Source: Anaerotignum sp.
GTDB taxonomy: Bacteria; Bacillota; Clostridia; Lachnospirales; Anaerotignaceae
Direction of reading: 5' to 3'
Assembly: GCA_017442465.1 (NCBI GenBank)
Contig: JAFRZQ010000102.1
Location: forward strand, 1 to 17,478
Length of the DNA: 17,478 nucleotides
Shown piece after piece: positions 1 through 8,554 of this stretch. Below the pieces are notes generated by a model that had not been told where the DNA came from, made no database searches, and saw nothing but the letters and a program-made list of their open reading frames with translations. Positions within the stretch are counted from its first letter, which is position 1. The number at the start of each line of letters is the position of its first letter. The translations under genes were made by a program, and so were the position numbers.

Positions 1-697
1 GCATATCATTGTCTGCGTTCAGAATCGCAACGCCATCCTGTTCCAGATGATCCAGCATTTCGCATTTTGCTTTCAGAATACCTTCTCTGCTGCCCAGAAA
101 ACCGATATGTGCCACGCCAACATTGGAAATGACGCCAATATGAGGACGCACCGCTGTGGCGATCCTGTCCAGTTCACCGAAATGGTTCATGCCCATTTCG
201 ATGACCGCCGCTTCATGATGGTCTTCGATACGGAACATAGTCAGAGGCACCCCAACTTCATTGTTGTAGTTACCGTCTGTCCACAGCGTATTATATTTCT
301 GAGAAAGCACAGAGGCGATCATATCTTTTGTTGTTGTTTTGCCTACACTGCCCGTGATGCCCACATAGGGAATATCGAACAGATCTCTATAGTATGCTGT
401 CAGATCCAGCAGGGCTTTGCCTGTATCGGGAACCAGCAGCAGGATCGCACCGTTTGTAGGTGCAACCACTTTCTGGCTCAGACACGCTGTCACGCCATTT
501 TCGAAGCACTGGGGCAGGAAATCGTGACCATCTCTCACTTCGCCGATACGGGCAACAAACAGTGTACCTTCCTTTGTTTCTCTGGAATCCTGTGTCACAT
601 GCCAGATTTCTTTATTCAGTGCCGCATCCATATCGCCCAGAGCGATCATCTGCGCACCTGTTGCCTTGATAATATCTCTTACTGTAATTTTTTTCAT
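1..697 (-). CDS. murF: MurF, UDP-MurNAc-tripeptide--D-Ala-D-Ala ligase (partial, C-terminus beyond window)
   Basis: This cytoplasmic ligase adds D-Ala-D-Ala to UDP-MurNAc-tripeptide, the last cytoplasmic step in making the peptidoglycan stem peptide. The 232 codons visible are the N-terminal domain and about half of the central ATPase domain. The P-loop GITGSVGKTTT is at residues 113-123, followed by NYNNEVGVPLT (143-152), IEMGMNHFGE (166-175) and ISNVGVAHI (190-198), all typical of MurF. A full protein would be about 450 residues, so roughly half is missing at the window edge. The ATG overlaps the murE stop codon in an ATGA arrangement (694-697), which implies translational coupling. The likely Shine-Dalgarno, GGGGAGGACC, sits inside the end of murE. 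Family assignment is secure; the truncation is only the window boundary. Confidence 0.96.
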   Translation of the reverse strand, partial: MKKITVRDIIKATGAQMIALGDMDAALNKEIWHVTQDSRETKEGTLFVARIGEVRDGHDFLPQCFENGVTACLSQKVVAPTNGAILLLVPDTGKALLDLTAYYRDLFDIPYVGITGSVGKTTTKDMIASVLSQKYNTLWTDGNYNNEVGVPLTMFRIEDHHEAAVIEMGMNHFGELDRIATAVRPHIGVISNVGVAHIGFLGSREGILKAKCEMLDHLEQDGVAILNADNDM

Positions 698-2148
698 ACC
701 AGGTCCTCCCCAAATGCTTTGCGTACTTCCTCCATATCATCGAAATGAATGGTTTCGTTGGCAAAAATCTGATAAGTCTCATGCCCCTTGCCTGCGATCA
801 GGATCACATCTCCTTCGCCTGCCATCTGAACGGCTCTGTTGATTGCTTCTCTTCTGTCCACGATCTTTTCATAAGGGCAGTCTGTTTTCTTTACGCCTGC
901 TTCTACATCAATCAGGATCGCTTCGGGGTCTTCTGTTCTTGGGTTATCGGAAGTGATGATGCAGTATCCTGCCAGCTTACCGCCGATCTCACCCATGATA
1001 GGACGTTTTGTTCTGTCTCTGTCACCGCCGCAGCCAAATACTGCGATCAGCTTGCCTTTTACAAATTCATTGGCTGTGTTCAGCACATTTTCCAGACCAT
1101 CGGGTGTATGGGCATAATCAATGACTGCCTGACAGCCTTTTTTGCTGCGTACTGTCTGGAATCTGCCGGAAACACCGGGGTTTTCTGTCAGACCGGCAAC
1201 CACATCTTCCACGCTGATGCCCAGCATCAGGCAGGCACCTGCCGCACCCAATGCGTTATATACACTGAATCTGCCGGGGGTTGCCAGTTTTACAGGGTAT
1301 TTTGCGCCCTGCCATACCATATCGAAAGCTGTGCCCTCTGCAGAAATGTCGATGTTTTCCGCCATCAGATCAGCCTGTGTGTCAACACCAATGGTCAGCA
1401 CTTCACCAACACTTTTTTCTTTCATATATGCACCGGCAGCATCATCCATATTGATGACGCTTTTGGCTGCTCGTTCAAAGAGCATGCCTTTTGCTGCCTT
1501 GTAATTTTCCATGGTGATATGATAATCCAGATGATCCTGTGTCAGGTTTGTAAAGATGGCAACATCAAATGCAATACCGTCTACCCTGTGCAGGTCAAGA
1601 GAATGAGAGGAAACCTCCATCACCACATCTGTCACATCTTCCTCCTTCATCTGGCGGAACAGCGCCTGCAGTTCCTTGGATTCGGGAGTGGTTCTTTCTG
1701 TTTTCAGAATCTTGTCACCGATTCTGTTTTCAATGGTACCAACGATTCCTACCTTGCTGCCCACTCTATCCAGAATTGATTTCATCAGATATGTGGTGGA
1801 TGTCTTCCCATTTGTACCTGTTACACCGATCGTGTGCATTTCTCCGGAGGGGTGTCCATAAAAATTGGCAGACGCCACCGCCAGAGCGATCCTGTTATTT
1901 TCTGTCACGATGACGGTCACATTTTCAGGTACATTTTCCACTGCATGTTCACACAGCAGTGCCGCCGCACCTTTTTCCACCGCCATAGGAATATATTTGT
2001 GGCCGTCTGTCTGGAATCCTGTAATGCAGACAAACAAGCTGTTTTTTTCTACCTTACGGGAATCGTACTGGATCTCGGAAATTTCCAGTTCCGCACTCCC
2101 CTGCTGCACTTCATAAGAAATGCCCTCCAAAAGCTGTTTCAGTTTCAC
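694..2148 (-). CDS. murE: MurE, UDP-MurNAc-L-Ala-D-Glu--meso-diaminopimelate ligase
   Basis: MurE adds the third stem-peptide residue to UDP-MurNAc-L-Ala-D-Glu in the cytoplasm. The 484 residues are full length for the family. Visible are the N-terminal uridine-binding domain (about 1-105), the P-loop TGTNGKTST (110-118), the AAK segment whose Lys220 is the expected carbamylated lysine, GGDRDRTKRP (374-383), and DNPR at 401-404. DNPR is the signature of meso-diaminopimelate-specific enzymes, so the wall is predicted to be of the mDAP type. The start is GTG at 2146-2148, chosen because AAAGGAGG lies eight bases upstream and no in-frame ATG fits as well. The gene is preceded by its own probable promoter in a 129-bp gap after spoVD and overlaps murF by four bases. 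Confidence 0.97.
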   Translation of the reverse strand: MKLKQLLEGISYEVQQGSAELEISEIQYDSRKVEKNSLFVCITGFQTDGHKYIPMAVEKGAAALLCEHAVENVPENVTVIVTENNRIALAVASANFYGHPSGEMHTIGVTGTNGKTSTTYLMKSILDRVGSKVGIVGTIENRIGDKILKTERTTPESKELQALFRQMKEEDVTDVVMEVSSHSLDLHRVDGIAFDVAIFTNLTQDHLDYHITMENYKAAKGMLFERAAKSVINMDDAAGAYMKEKSVGEVLTIGVDTQADLMAENIDISAEGTAFDMVWQGAKYPVKLATPGRFSVYNALGAAGACLMLGISVEDVVAGLTENPGVSGRFQTVRSKKGCQAVIDYAHTPDGLENVLNTANEFVKGKLIAVFGCGGDRDRTKRPIMGEIGGKLAGYCIITSDNPRTEDPEAILIDVEAGVKKTDCPYEKIVDRREAINRAVQMAGEGDVILIAGKGHETYQIFANETIHFDDMEEVRKAFGEDLV

Positions 2149-2209
2149 TTATACAGCCTCCTTTCTTCAAATGGCTTTGGGAATACTTTCCCACAATAAA
2201 CCATCGTAT

Positions 2210-2238
2210 ATTATAACACAATCAAGCCGTAAACCCAA
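2210..2238 (-). promoter_or_regulatory. Probable vegetative promoter of murE-murF
   Basis: On the minus strand a perfect -10 TATAAT (2210-2215) is preceded by TGT, giving an extended -10. Exactly 17 bp further upstream is TTGGGT (2233-2238) as a weak -35. It sits in the spoVD-murE gap about 60 bp before the GTG start. Such a promoter would keep murE and murF expressed independently of the upstream sporulation gene. This is inferred from sequence only. Confidence 0.65.
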
Positions 2239-2277
2239 GGTTTTTCCCCATCTTTTCCCGAAAAAACCAACAAAATT

Positions 2278-4221
2278 CTACCTCAGATACAGTAAAATCT
2301 TTGTTCCTTTGTTGACTGTCTCTCCTGCCGGAGGCATCTGTCTTTCCACCACTTCCCCTTCCTCCTCTATATCCGCCGAAAGCCCTGCTTTGAAAAGCTC
2401 CTGTTTCACTTCATTGAACGTCATTCCCGTCAGCGCAGGCACAGTCGTCTGCAGTTCCATCGCCGCCTCCGCTTCCTTTTCGTTATACTTTGGCTCAACG
2501 CCCAGATAAGGCAGGATATTCTGCAGTAGCTCCTGCATAACAGGCCCTGCCACTGTGCCGCCATAATATACCCCCTGCGGCTCATCGACCAGCACCAGTG
2601 CCATCACCTGCGGGTCTTCTGCCGGTGCAAAGGACATGAAGGATGCAATATATTTTCCGCTTCTGCGGGGAAGTTTTTCAGAAGTTGCCGTTTTGCCGCC
2701 AATACGGTAGCCAGGAATATACGCTTTGCTGCCCGTCCCCTCAGAAACCACGTTTTCCAGGATCCCTTTCATGGTCTCAGATGTTTCCCGGGAAATGACT
2801 TGCTCTCCCTGTGAATACTGAAAGCTCTCCACCATATTCCCATTTTCATCTGCGATCCCCTTTGCAAAATGGGGCGTGATCAGATGCCCACCGTTGACAA
2901 TGGCCGATGCCGCCCTGAGAAGCTGCAGTGGTGTGATCTGGAATGATTGCCCAAAACTCATGGTTGCCAGTTCCACAGGCCCAATATTCTCCAGCTTATG
3001 AATGATACCCGTAGCTTCCCCCGCCAGATCTACGCCCGTTTTTTCCGCAAAGCTAAATTTCTGCATATATTCCAGAAAGGTTTCTGCCCCCAATCTTTCC
3101 CCAATTTCCATAAATACGGGATTACAGGAATTTTGCACCCCCTGCACAAAAGTTTCCGACCCATGGGTGCGGGGATAACGCCAGCATTTGATCTGCCGGT
3201 CTCCGGCCACATGGAAGCCTCTGCAGTAAAAACCGCTTTCCGGGGAGACCACCTTTTCCTCCAGCCCTGCAGAAGAAGTCACGATCTTGAAGGTGCTCCC
3301 CGGTTCGTATGTATCATTGATAGCAGCATTCCTCCACATCCGGTTCAGATGGTCATTCTGTTCTTCCTGAGAAAAGGTGTCCCACACATCCGCCAGTTCT
3401 GCATTGTTGATCGCGAAAGGATCATTCAAATCAAAGGTAGGATAATTGGCCATAGCATAGATTTCTCCATTCTGGGGATTCAGAATGATAATGAGACCTT
3501 TTTTCGCCCCCTTTGTTTCCACCGCTTTTTTAATAGTCTGCTCCGCATACTGCTGCATCACCACATCAAGAGTCGTCACCAGATTTTTCCCATCCACCGG
3601 AGGGATGCGTTCCTGCTCACTGTCCACCTCATTTCCCCGTGAATCGGTCAGCGTCAGGATCTTCCCCTGCTCCCCCTCCAACAGTTCATCGTATTTTGCT
3701 TCCAGCCCAATAATCCCCTGATTATCTTTTCCCACAAAGCCAATGACCTGCGCCGCCAGTTCCGAATAGGGGTAAATACGCCTCACATCTTCGTCCACTT
3801 CTACCCCCGGATACGCAGCTTCCCGGATCTCTGCCGCCAGTTCCGGCTCCACTTTTGCTTTGATCCGCACTAACGCCACTTTCTGCTGAACCTTCTCCAG
3901 AACAGCTTCGTATTCCAGTTCCAGTTTTTCCGCAAGATACTGTGCCGTTTTTTCTTTTTCCACCACCTGCACAGGGATCACACTGACGGCATTCACCGTT
4001 TCTGTCAGCGCAATGCCTTCTCCATTTCTGTCCAGGATCGATCCTCTTTTGGGTGTGATGAGCCGATCTCTGGTCTGCTGCTCATAGGCCAGTTCCTGCA
4101 GCGATGCACTCTGAAAAAACTCAATAAAAGCCACTCGTCCGATCAAAAGCAGATATCCAAACATGGAGCAAAACAAAAAAATCAACAATCTTTTCTTTGC
4201 ACCGATGGTCGGTTTTTCCAT
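2278..4221 (-). CDS. spoVD: SpoVD-like class B penicillin-binding protein with one PASTA domain
   Basis: This is a membrane-anchored D,D-transpeptidase. SpoVD of Bacillus cross-links cortex peptidoglycan in the forespore envelope. It has an N-terminal membrane segment (about 11-31), a PBP dimerisation domain beginning near RGSILDRNG (59-67), and a transpeptidase domain with S309-T-F-K312, S365-C-N367 and a third motif reading K510-T-A512 instead of KTG. One C-terminal PASTA domain covers about 587-647. The 647-residue length, single PASTA and position between a division PBP and murE match SpoVD of B. subtilis (about 646 aa). The start ATG at 4219-4221 follows a purine-rich AGAGGCGGGGG. A sigma-E-like promoter lies just upstream, which supports a sporulation role. 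An alternative is a second vegetative PBP2 paralogue. Confidence 0.88.
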   Translation of the reverse strand: MEKPTIGAKKRLLIFLFCSMFGYLLLIGRVAFIEFFQSASLQELAYEQQTRDRLITPKRGSILDRNGEGIALTETVNAVSVIPVQVVEKEKTAQYLAEKLELEYEAVLEKVQQKVALVRIKAKVEPELAAEIREAAYPGVEVDEDVRRIYPYSELAAQVIGFVGKDNQGIIGLEAKYDELLEGEQGKILTLTDSRGNEVDSEQERIPPVDGKNLVTTLDVVMQQYAEQTIKKAVETKGAKKGLIIILNPQNGEIYAMANYPTFDLNDPFAINNAELADVWDTFSQEEQNDHLNRMWRNAAINDTYEPGSTFKIVTSSAGLEEKVVSPESGFYCRGFHVAGDRQIKCWRYPRTHGSETFVQGVQNSCNPVFMEIGERLGAETFLEYMQKFSFAEKTGVDLAGEATGIIHKLENIGPVELATMSFGQSFQITPLQLLRAASAIVNGGHLITPHFAKGIADENGNMVESFQYSQGEQVISRETSETMKGILENVVSEGTGSKAYIPGYRIGGKTATSEKLPRRSGKYIASFMSFAPAEDPQVMALVLVDEPQGVYYGGTVAGPVMQELLQNILPYLGVEPKYNEKEAEAAMELQTTVPALTGMTFNEVKQELFKAGLSADIEEEGEVVERQMPPAGETVNKGTKILLYLR

Positions 4222-4250
4222 AAAAAATCCCCCGCCTCTTTTTTACCTAA

Positions 4251-4279
4251 AGTGTATTCCAAGAGACAAGGGATTTATG
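4251..4279 (-). promoter_or_regulatory. Putative sigma-E-type sporulation promoter of spoVD
   Basis: Minus-strand CATAAAT (4273-4279) and AATACACT (4251-4258) are separated by 14 bp. Both resemble the B. subtilis sigma-E elements (a CATA-containing -35 and a CATACAnT-like -10) at the usual spacing. Initiation about seven bases downstream would leave an mRNA leader of roughly 20-25 bases carrying the spoVD ribosome binding site. The element fills the 62-bp gap between the two PBP genes. Matches this short occur by chance, so the support is mainly contextual. Confidence 0.42.
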
Positions 4280-4283
4280 TTTT

Positions 4284-6509
4284 CTATTCCGTTGATGCCG
4301 GCGTATCTTTTTTCGTCAGCTTAATGGTGATTTCACTGCCTTTATCCACAGAAACACCATGCTTGGGCTCCTGCTCCGTTACAATGCTATTGCCGATCTC
4401 GCCTTCAAATATCACTTCAAAGCCTTCCTTCTGCAACGCAGAAACCGCTTCTGTGTAGGATTTGCCGACCACATCGGGCACCTTCACCGTGCCGCTGTCT
4501 TCCTCCGACTTAGCTACATACAGGATGACCTCGCTGCCAACTTCTACCTCCGTGCCGCTCTTCGGCACCTGATTGGTGATCGTATTACCTGTGCCGACCA
4601 CTTTATAGTTCAGTCCGCGGCCTTCCAGATCCATGGTCACATGGTAGGTACTGCTGCCAATATAATCGGGCATCTGCACAGTTTTTCCCTTCGCGATAAC
4701 TGTGCTTTCTTCTGTTGTTTCTGTCGGTTCCAGATTTTTATACTTGATGATATTTTCCATCAGCTGCTTTGTCATATTTGCCGTGGTCTGTACACCATCC
4801 GCATAACCTTCCGGCAGATGGATCACACTGAACACCAGATACTGGGGATTTTCCGCAGGGAAATATGCCATATGCGTCAGTGTCCACAGGTCATCACGGG
4901 AGCGGTCGCCCTGTTCTGCCGTACCTGTTTTACAGCCGATCGAATAACCGGGGATGTCGATTTTTTTACCTGTACCGTAATCTACAGTGCCTTTGAGGGC
5001 TGTACGCACATAATCGGATGTTTTCTGAGAAATGACCCTTCTCACTACTTCTGTGCTCTGTTCCATTACAACGGCCCCATCATCATCCACGATCTGAGAC
5101 ACCACATGGGGCTGCACCAGATTCCCCCCATTGATCAGCGCTGAAAAAGCTGTGATCATCTGAATGGAAGTACAGTTAAAGCTCTGTCCAAAGGCCATTG
5201 TCGCCAGTTCTGTAGGGCCAATGGCTGCCAGTTCATGCATCCCCCAGCCGTCAGCATTTACTTCGCCGGGCAGGTCAATGCCTGTGTTGCTGCCAAACCC
5301 AAACTCTCTCTGGTATTTATAAAACTTTTCTGCCCCCAGTTTCTGAGCGATCTGAATAATACCGGGGTTGCAGGAATATGCCATGATCTCTTCTACTGTT
5401 ACCGTTCCATGGCCGCTTCTCAGGTGACAGTTGATATCTCTGTCCGCCACAGTGATCTTGCCGCCGCAGTAGAAAGTAGAATTCTTCGTGATCACACCTT
5501 CCTCCAGAGCTGCTGCCACCACCAGAGGCTTATAAATAGAGCCTGGCTCATAGGTATCGCTGACGCAGAAATTACGCCATGTCTGATTCAGATAAGTGCT
5601 CTTTTCCTCATCTGTCATGGCATTCCAGGTTTCCACGAATGCTTCATCCGCCAGTTCCAAAGGTTCATCCGGGTCATTCAGGTCAAAGGTATCTGCTGAA
5701 GCCATGGCATATATCTCCCCGGTATTGGGATCCATTACCATAGAAGCTACATTCTGGGCAGGCCACATGGCGATCGTATCTGCAACCGCCTTCTCTGCGT
5801 ACTGCTGAATGGTATAGTCCAAAGTCGTTACGATGGTGCTGCCGTCCTCCGCCGCATAGTCCTGATAAGTCACCGTATCCGCCCCCTGATAGAGGATAAA
5901 GGAACGGCCGGGAATCCCCGTCATTTCTTCGTTATAATACCCTTCCAGCCCCCATGTATTGTTGAAGCCGATCAGGTGACAGGCCAGTGTCTTCAGCGGA
6001 TAGGAACGCTTGCTGGTCTGCTCGAAATAAACCCCCAAAAGGTCTTCTTTCTCCAGTTTTTCCTTCACGCTTCTTTCCACACTTTTCACCAGATACTTCC
6101 AGTGAGTAGGTGTATTGATCTTATTTGTAGCGGGATCCAGCGTCACATGATACCGCAGATCTTCCATCTTCAGATCAGGGAAGTATTCACACAGCGTTTC
6201 AAAGGTCCTCTGTGTTTCTTCCGCATCATCTTCCTCTGCGATCAGAAGGGGATCCAGGGCAACATTATAAACCGCTGTGGAAACTGCCAGAACCTGCTGA
6301 TTCCGGTCCAGAATACTGCCGCGGTTCGCCGCATTGACCAGATCATATCGATTGATCTGCTGATTTTTTACCGCCTGTTCAAATTCTGCCCCATGGGCAA
6401 CCTTCCAGTACACCACTCTGCCAAAGAGCAAAGCCAGCACTGCCATAAACGCAAAAAGAATAAAAGCAAACTTCTGGTTCACTTTTATTCCTCGAGTCTT
6501 TCTGCTCAT
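4284..6509 (-). CDS. pbpB: Division-type class B penicillin-binding protein (PBP2B/FtsI-like) with two PASTA domains
   Basis: This is the septal peptidoglycan transpeptidase of the divisome, anchored by one N-terminal membrane helix (about 13-33). The dimerisation domain starts at RGSILDRNQ (63-71). The transpeptidase motifs are all intact: S324-I-Y-K327 with the acylated serine, S379-C-N381, and K527-T-G529. Two PASTA domains follow (about 610-667 and 674-733), each with the VPD/MPD entry typical of the fold. The 741-residue length and two PASTA repeats fit Firmicute PBP2B. The gene begins five bases after ftsL, and its Shine-Dalgarno GGAAGGA overlaps the end of ftsL, so the two are probably translationally coupled. 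This matches their joint work with FtsB/DivIC and FtsW at the septum. Confidence 0.93.
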   Translation of the reverse strand: MSRKTRGIKVNQKFAFILFAFMAVLALLFGRVVYWKVAHGAEFEQAVKNQQINRYDLVNAANRGSILDRNQQVLAVSTAVYNVALDPLLIAEEDDAEETQRTFETLCEYFPDLKMEDLRYHVTLDPATNKINTPTHWKYLVKSVERSVKEKLEKEDLLGVYFEQTSKRSYPLKTLACHLIGFNNTWGLEGYYNEEMTGIPGRSFILYQGADTVTYQDYAAEDGSTIVTTLDYTIQQYAEKAVADTIAMWPAQNVASMVMDPNTGEIYAMASADTFDLNDPDEPLELADEAFVETWNAMTDEEKSTYLNQTWRNFCVSDTYEPGSIYKPLVVAAALEEGVITKNSTFYCGGKITVADRDINCHLRSGHGTVTVEEIMAYSCNPGIIQIAQKLGAEKFYKYQREFGFGSNTGIDLPGEVNADGWGMHELAAIGPTELATMAFGQSFNCTSIQMITAFSALINGGNLVQPHVVSQIVDDDGAVVMEQSTEVVRRVISQKTSDYVRTALKGTVDYGTGKKIDIPGYSIGCKTGTAEQGDRSRDDLWTLTHMAYFPAENPQYLVFSVIHLPEGYADGVQTTANMTKQLMENIIKYKNLEPTETTEESTVIAKGKTVQMPDYIGSSTYHVTMDLEGRGLNYKVVGTGNTITNQVPKSGTEVEVGSEVILYVAKSEEDSGTVKVPDVVGKSYTEAVSALQKEGFEVIFEGEIGNSIVTEQEPKHGVSVDKGSEITIKLTKKDTPASTE

Positions 6510-6514
6510 CTATA

Positions 6515-7036
6515 TCAATCCTTCCAGATATTCGTGACCTTTGCCAAAATAGATGCCCCTTCTGCCGCATCGTCAGCATTGTGCTGTACGGTATAGCTCT
6601 GTTTAGGCACATCGATATAAACCACCTGATAGGACTGGGGTTCATTCATGCCCAACCGTTCTGTGGCCTCCTGTTTGATATAATCCATATCCAGCTGTTC
6701 TGCCATTTCTGCTTCCAGGATCGCATTGGCAGCCTTCAGATTATCCAGATCATTTTTCTGCTGACGCAGGGATACTTCTGCATTGTCTACCAATACATTC
6801 ATACTCATGAATGCGATGCAGCCAATAAACAGCACCAGTGCTACCGCGATCATCTTCACAGATGCAATACGGTTTTCTCTGGCTTCCGCCTTTTCTGCGC
6901 GGGCTTCTTCCTTGCGTCTTTCTTCTTCCTCTTCACGGATGCGATAAGGAGAATAATCAGGCTGCAGTTCATAGGCTACGTTGCCATAGGTATAATAAGA
7001 ACCATTCATGGTATTTCTATATCTTTCTGCTGCCAT
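6515..7036 (-). CDS. ftsL: FtsL-like single-pass septum protein
   Basis: This is a bitopic cell-division protein of 173 residues. It has a charged cytoplasmic N-terminus rich in Glu/Arg/Lys (about 34-58), one hydrophobic segment (about 61-83), and then a heptad-like extracytoplasmic coiled coil (about 85-125) ending in an ERLGM segment near residues 126-130, typical of the FtsL/DivIC family. FtsL is poorly conserved in sequence, so the call rests on this topology and on its location between rsmH and the division PBP. The C-terminal tail of about 45 residues after ERLGM is longer than in B. subtilis FtsL (117 aa). The ATG at 7034-7036 follows a very strong AAAGGAGGG five bases upstream. In Gram-positives, FtsL abundance and turnover often limit divisome assembly. 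Confidence 0.85.
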   Translation of the reverse strand: MAAERYRNTMNGSYYTYGNVAYELQPDYSPYRIREEEEERRKEEARAEKAEARENRIASVKMIAVALVLFIGCIAFMSMNVLVDNAEVSLRQQKNDLDNLKAANAILEAEMAEQLDMDYIKQEATERLGMNEPQSYQVVYIDVPKQSYTVQHNADDAAEGASILAKVTNIWKD

Positions 7037-7063
7037 ATTCTCCCTCCTTTCCGTAAAAATTCT

Positions 7064-7999
7064 TTATTCTACCCCTTCCAGCACACGAAGTTTTGCACTT
7101 CTGGAACGAGGATTTACTTCCAACTCTTCTTTTGAAGGCACGATCGGTTTTCGTGTTACTACTCTGCCCACTGGCTTTTTCCCGCATACACATACAGGAA
7201 ACTGGGGAGGACAGATGCAGGGATTTTCCTGCTTGCGGAAGGCCTCTTTTACAATACGGTCTTCCAGCGAGTGGAAAGTAATGATGCAAAGTCTGCCGCC
7301 TTCATTCAGCCTTGCGGAAACATCATCGATGGCCTGCTGCAGCACGGTCAATTCTGAATTTACCTCGATGCGAATTGCCTGAAACGTTCTTTTAGCAGGA
7401 TGGGGGCCATCTTTTCTGGCACCTTTTGGCACAGCTTTTTTGATGATATCCACCAGTTCGCCCGTTGTTTCAATCGGGCCGTTTTCTCTTTCATTCACAA
7501 TGAACTGTGCGATCCTTCTTGCCCAGCGTTCCTCGCCGTAGGTGAAGATCACTCTGTCCAGCTCATCTTCGTCATATTCATTGACGACGTTGTATGCACT
7601 GAAGGGCTTGTCCGGGTTCATACGCATATCCAGAGGTGCATCCTGCTGATAGGAAAAACCTCGTTCCGCTTCATCCAGCTGATGGGAGGAAACACCGATG
7701 TCCAGCAGCATACCGTCAATTTTATCGATCCCCAATTCGTCCAGGATATTCTTGATATTCCCGAAGTTATCTCTGACGAAGGTGATTTTATCTTTATGTT
7801 CTTCCAGTCTCTTTCCCGCTGCTTCGTGGGCGTTGGGATCCTGATCGATACAGATCAGTCTGCCCGTTTCGATTCTCTTTGCGATCTCCAGAGAATGGCC
7901 GCCGCCGCCCATGGTACCGTCAACATAAATGCCATCAGGTTTGATATTCAGATTTTCAATGCACTCTTCAAGGAGTACGGAAACATGATGGAAATTCAT
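7064..7999 (-). CDS. rsmH: RsmH, 16S rRNA (cytosine1402-N4)-methyltransferase
   Basis: RsmH (formerly MraW) transfers a methyl group from S-adenosylmethionine to N4 of C1402 in the ribosomal P site. Motif I, DGTMGGGGHS, is at residues 27-36 and binds the cofactor. LDIGVSSHQLD, HPAKRTFQAIRIEVN and FHSLEDRIVK follow in family order, and the protein ends in the usual NPRSRSAKLR segment. A cysteine-rich stretch, CICPPQFPVCVC, precedes the end, as in many homologues. I start at ATG 7997-7999 (311 aa) because AAAGGA lies eight bases upstream and homologues begin with MxFxHxSVLL. A TTG at 8023 would add eight residues but has no ribosome binding site. It lies 39 bp after mraZ, in the canonical mraZ-rsmH pair. 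Confidence 0.96.
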   Translation of the reverse strand: MNFHHVSVLLEECIENLNIKPDGIYVDGTMGGGGHSLEIAKRIETGRLICIDQDPNAHEAAGKRLEEHKDKITFVRDNFGNIKNILDELGIDKIDGMLLDIGVSSHQLDEAERGFSYQQDAPLDMRMNPDKPFSAYNVVNEYDEDELDRVIFTYGEERWARRIAQFIVNERENGPIETTGELVDIIKKAVPKGARKDGPHPAKRTFQAIRIEVNSELTVLQQAIDDVSARLNEGGRLCIITFHSLEDRIVKEAFRKQENPCICPPQFPVCVCGKKPVGRVVTRKPIVPSKEELEVNPRSRSAKLRVLEGVE

Positions 8000-8038
8000 A
8001 GTCGATTTCCTTTCTATATCCAAAGCATGAACTTTTTA

Positions 8039-8470
8039 TCAGATGCCCAGATTTTCCATTTCAAAGGCCAGTTCATTGCTGATGTAATCTTCTTCATCGC
8101 TGTATTCGTTCCAGCTGTCTTTGTTCCAGATTTCGATGCGGTTATTCACACCGATGGAAACGATATCCTTCTTCAGCCCTGCATAGGCCCTCAGGTGAGG
8201 AGGAACCATGATACGGCCCTGATTATCCAGTTCGCATTCCACAGCCCCTGCGAAGAAGAAACGAACAAATTTACGGGCGCCGGGGTTTGTCAGAGGAAGC
8301 TGTTTCAGTTTTTCTTCAAAAACCTTCCATTCTTCCTGGGGATAGGCGAACAAACAGTTATCCAGGCCTTTTGTCACAACGAAACGCTCGCCAAGGTCAT
8401 CTCTGAACTTTGCAGGAACGATCAAACGCCCTTTTGCATCAATAGAATGTTGATATTGTCCTAAGAACAT
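8039..8470 (-). CDS. mraZ: MraZ, DNA-binding transcriptional regulator of the dcw cluster
   Basis: MraZ is a ring-forming regulator that binds GTGG/TGGG-type direct repeats in its own promoter. From ATG 8468-8470 the product is 143 residues, the standard size, starting MFLGQYQHSID. It carries the two tandem AbrB/SpoVT-like halves, each with its DxxxR core (D11-AKG-R15 and D82-NQG-R86) followed by VPxxxR. The reading frame stays open upstream to 8554. That longer start would translate the operator and lacks a ribosome binding site, whereas AAAGGTGGTG lies correctly spaced before 8470. As first gene of the division cluster it probably autoregulates the whole transcript. Confidence 0.96.
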   Translation of the reverse strand: MFLGQYQHSIDAKGRLIVPAKFRDDLGERFVVTKGLDNCLFAYPQEEWKVFEEKLKQLPLTNPGARKFVRFFFAGAVECELDNQGRIMVPPHLRAYAGLKKDIVSIGVNNRIEIWNKDSWNEYSDEEDYISNELAFEMENLGI

Positions 8471-8520
8471 CTCGCTGTCACCACCTTTCACCATTTCCTC
8501 ACTTTTATGACGTTTTTTCA

Positions 8521-8554
8521 CCACTATCTTCCACTTCTCGCCACTATTAACCAC
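8521..8554 (-). promoter_or_regulatory. MraZ operator: four GTGG boxes at 10-bp spacing
   Basis: On the minus strand GTGG occurs at 8551-8554, 8541-8544, 8531-8534 and 8521-8524, exactly one per 10 bp, so all four face the same side of the helix. MraZ of E. coli is known to bind three TGGGN repeats spaced by five bases, which is the same 10-bp period. The array directly abuts the -10 box and covers the start of transcription, an ideal position for repression. A further GTGG at 8481-8484 is in the same phase but coincides with the ribosome binding site. Confidence 0.82.

Noticed and set aside
745..1779. Long plus-strand open frames throughout (for example 745-1779, 8831-9994, 10019-11497, 15951-17138)
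   Set aside because: They lie antisense to well-conserved genes, have Cys/His/Phe-rich compositions typical of reversed frames, and match no family.
2239..2277. Inverted repeat GGTTTTT...AAAAACC after spoVD as a terminator
   Set aside because: The stem is mostly A-T, the loop is long and no T-run follows on the minus strand, so it is not a convincing terminator.
8000..8023. TTG start for rsmH at 8023
   Set aside because: It adds eight residues absent from the family and has no Shine-Dalgarno; the ATG at 7999 has AAAGGA eight bases upstream.
8471..8554. Upstream extension of the mraZ reading frame to a start at 8554 (171 aa)
   Set aside because: The extra 28 residues would be translated from the GTGG operator, have no ribosome binding site and do not exist in MraZ homologues; the start at 8470 has a well-placed AGGTGG.
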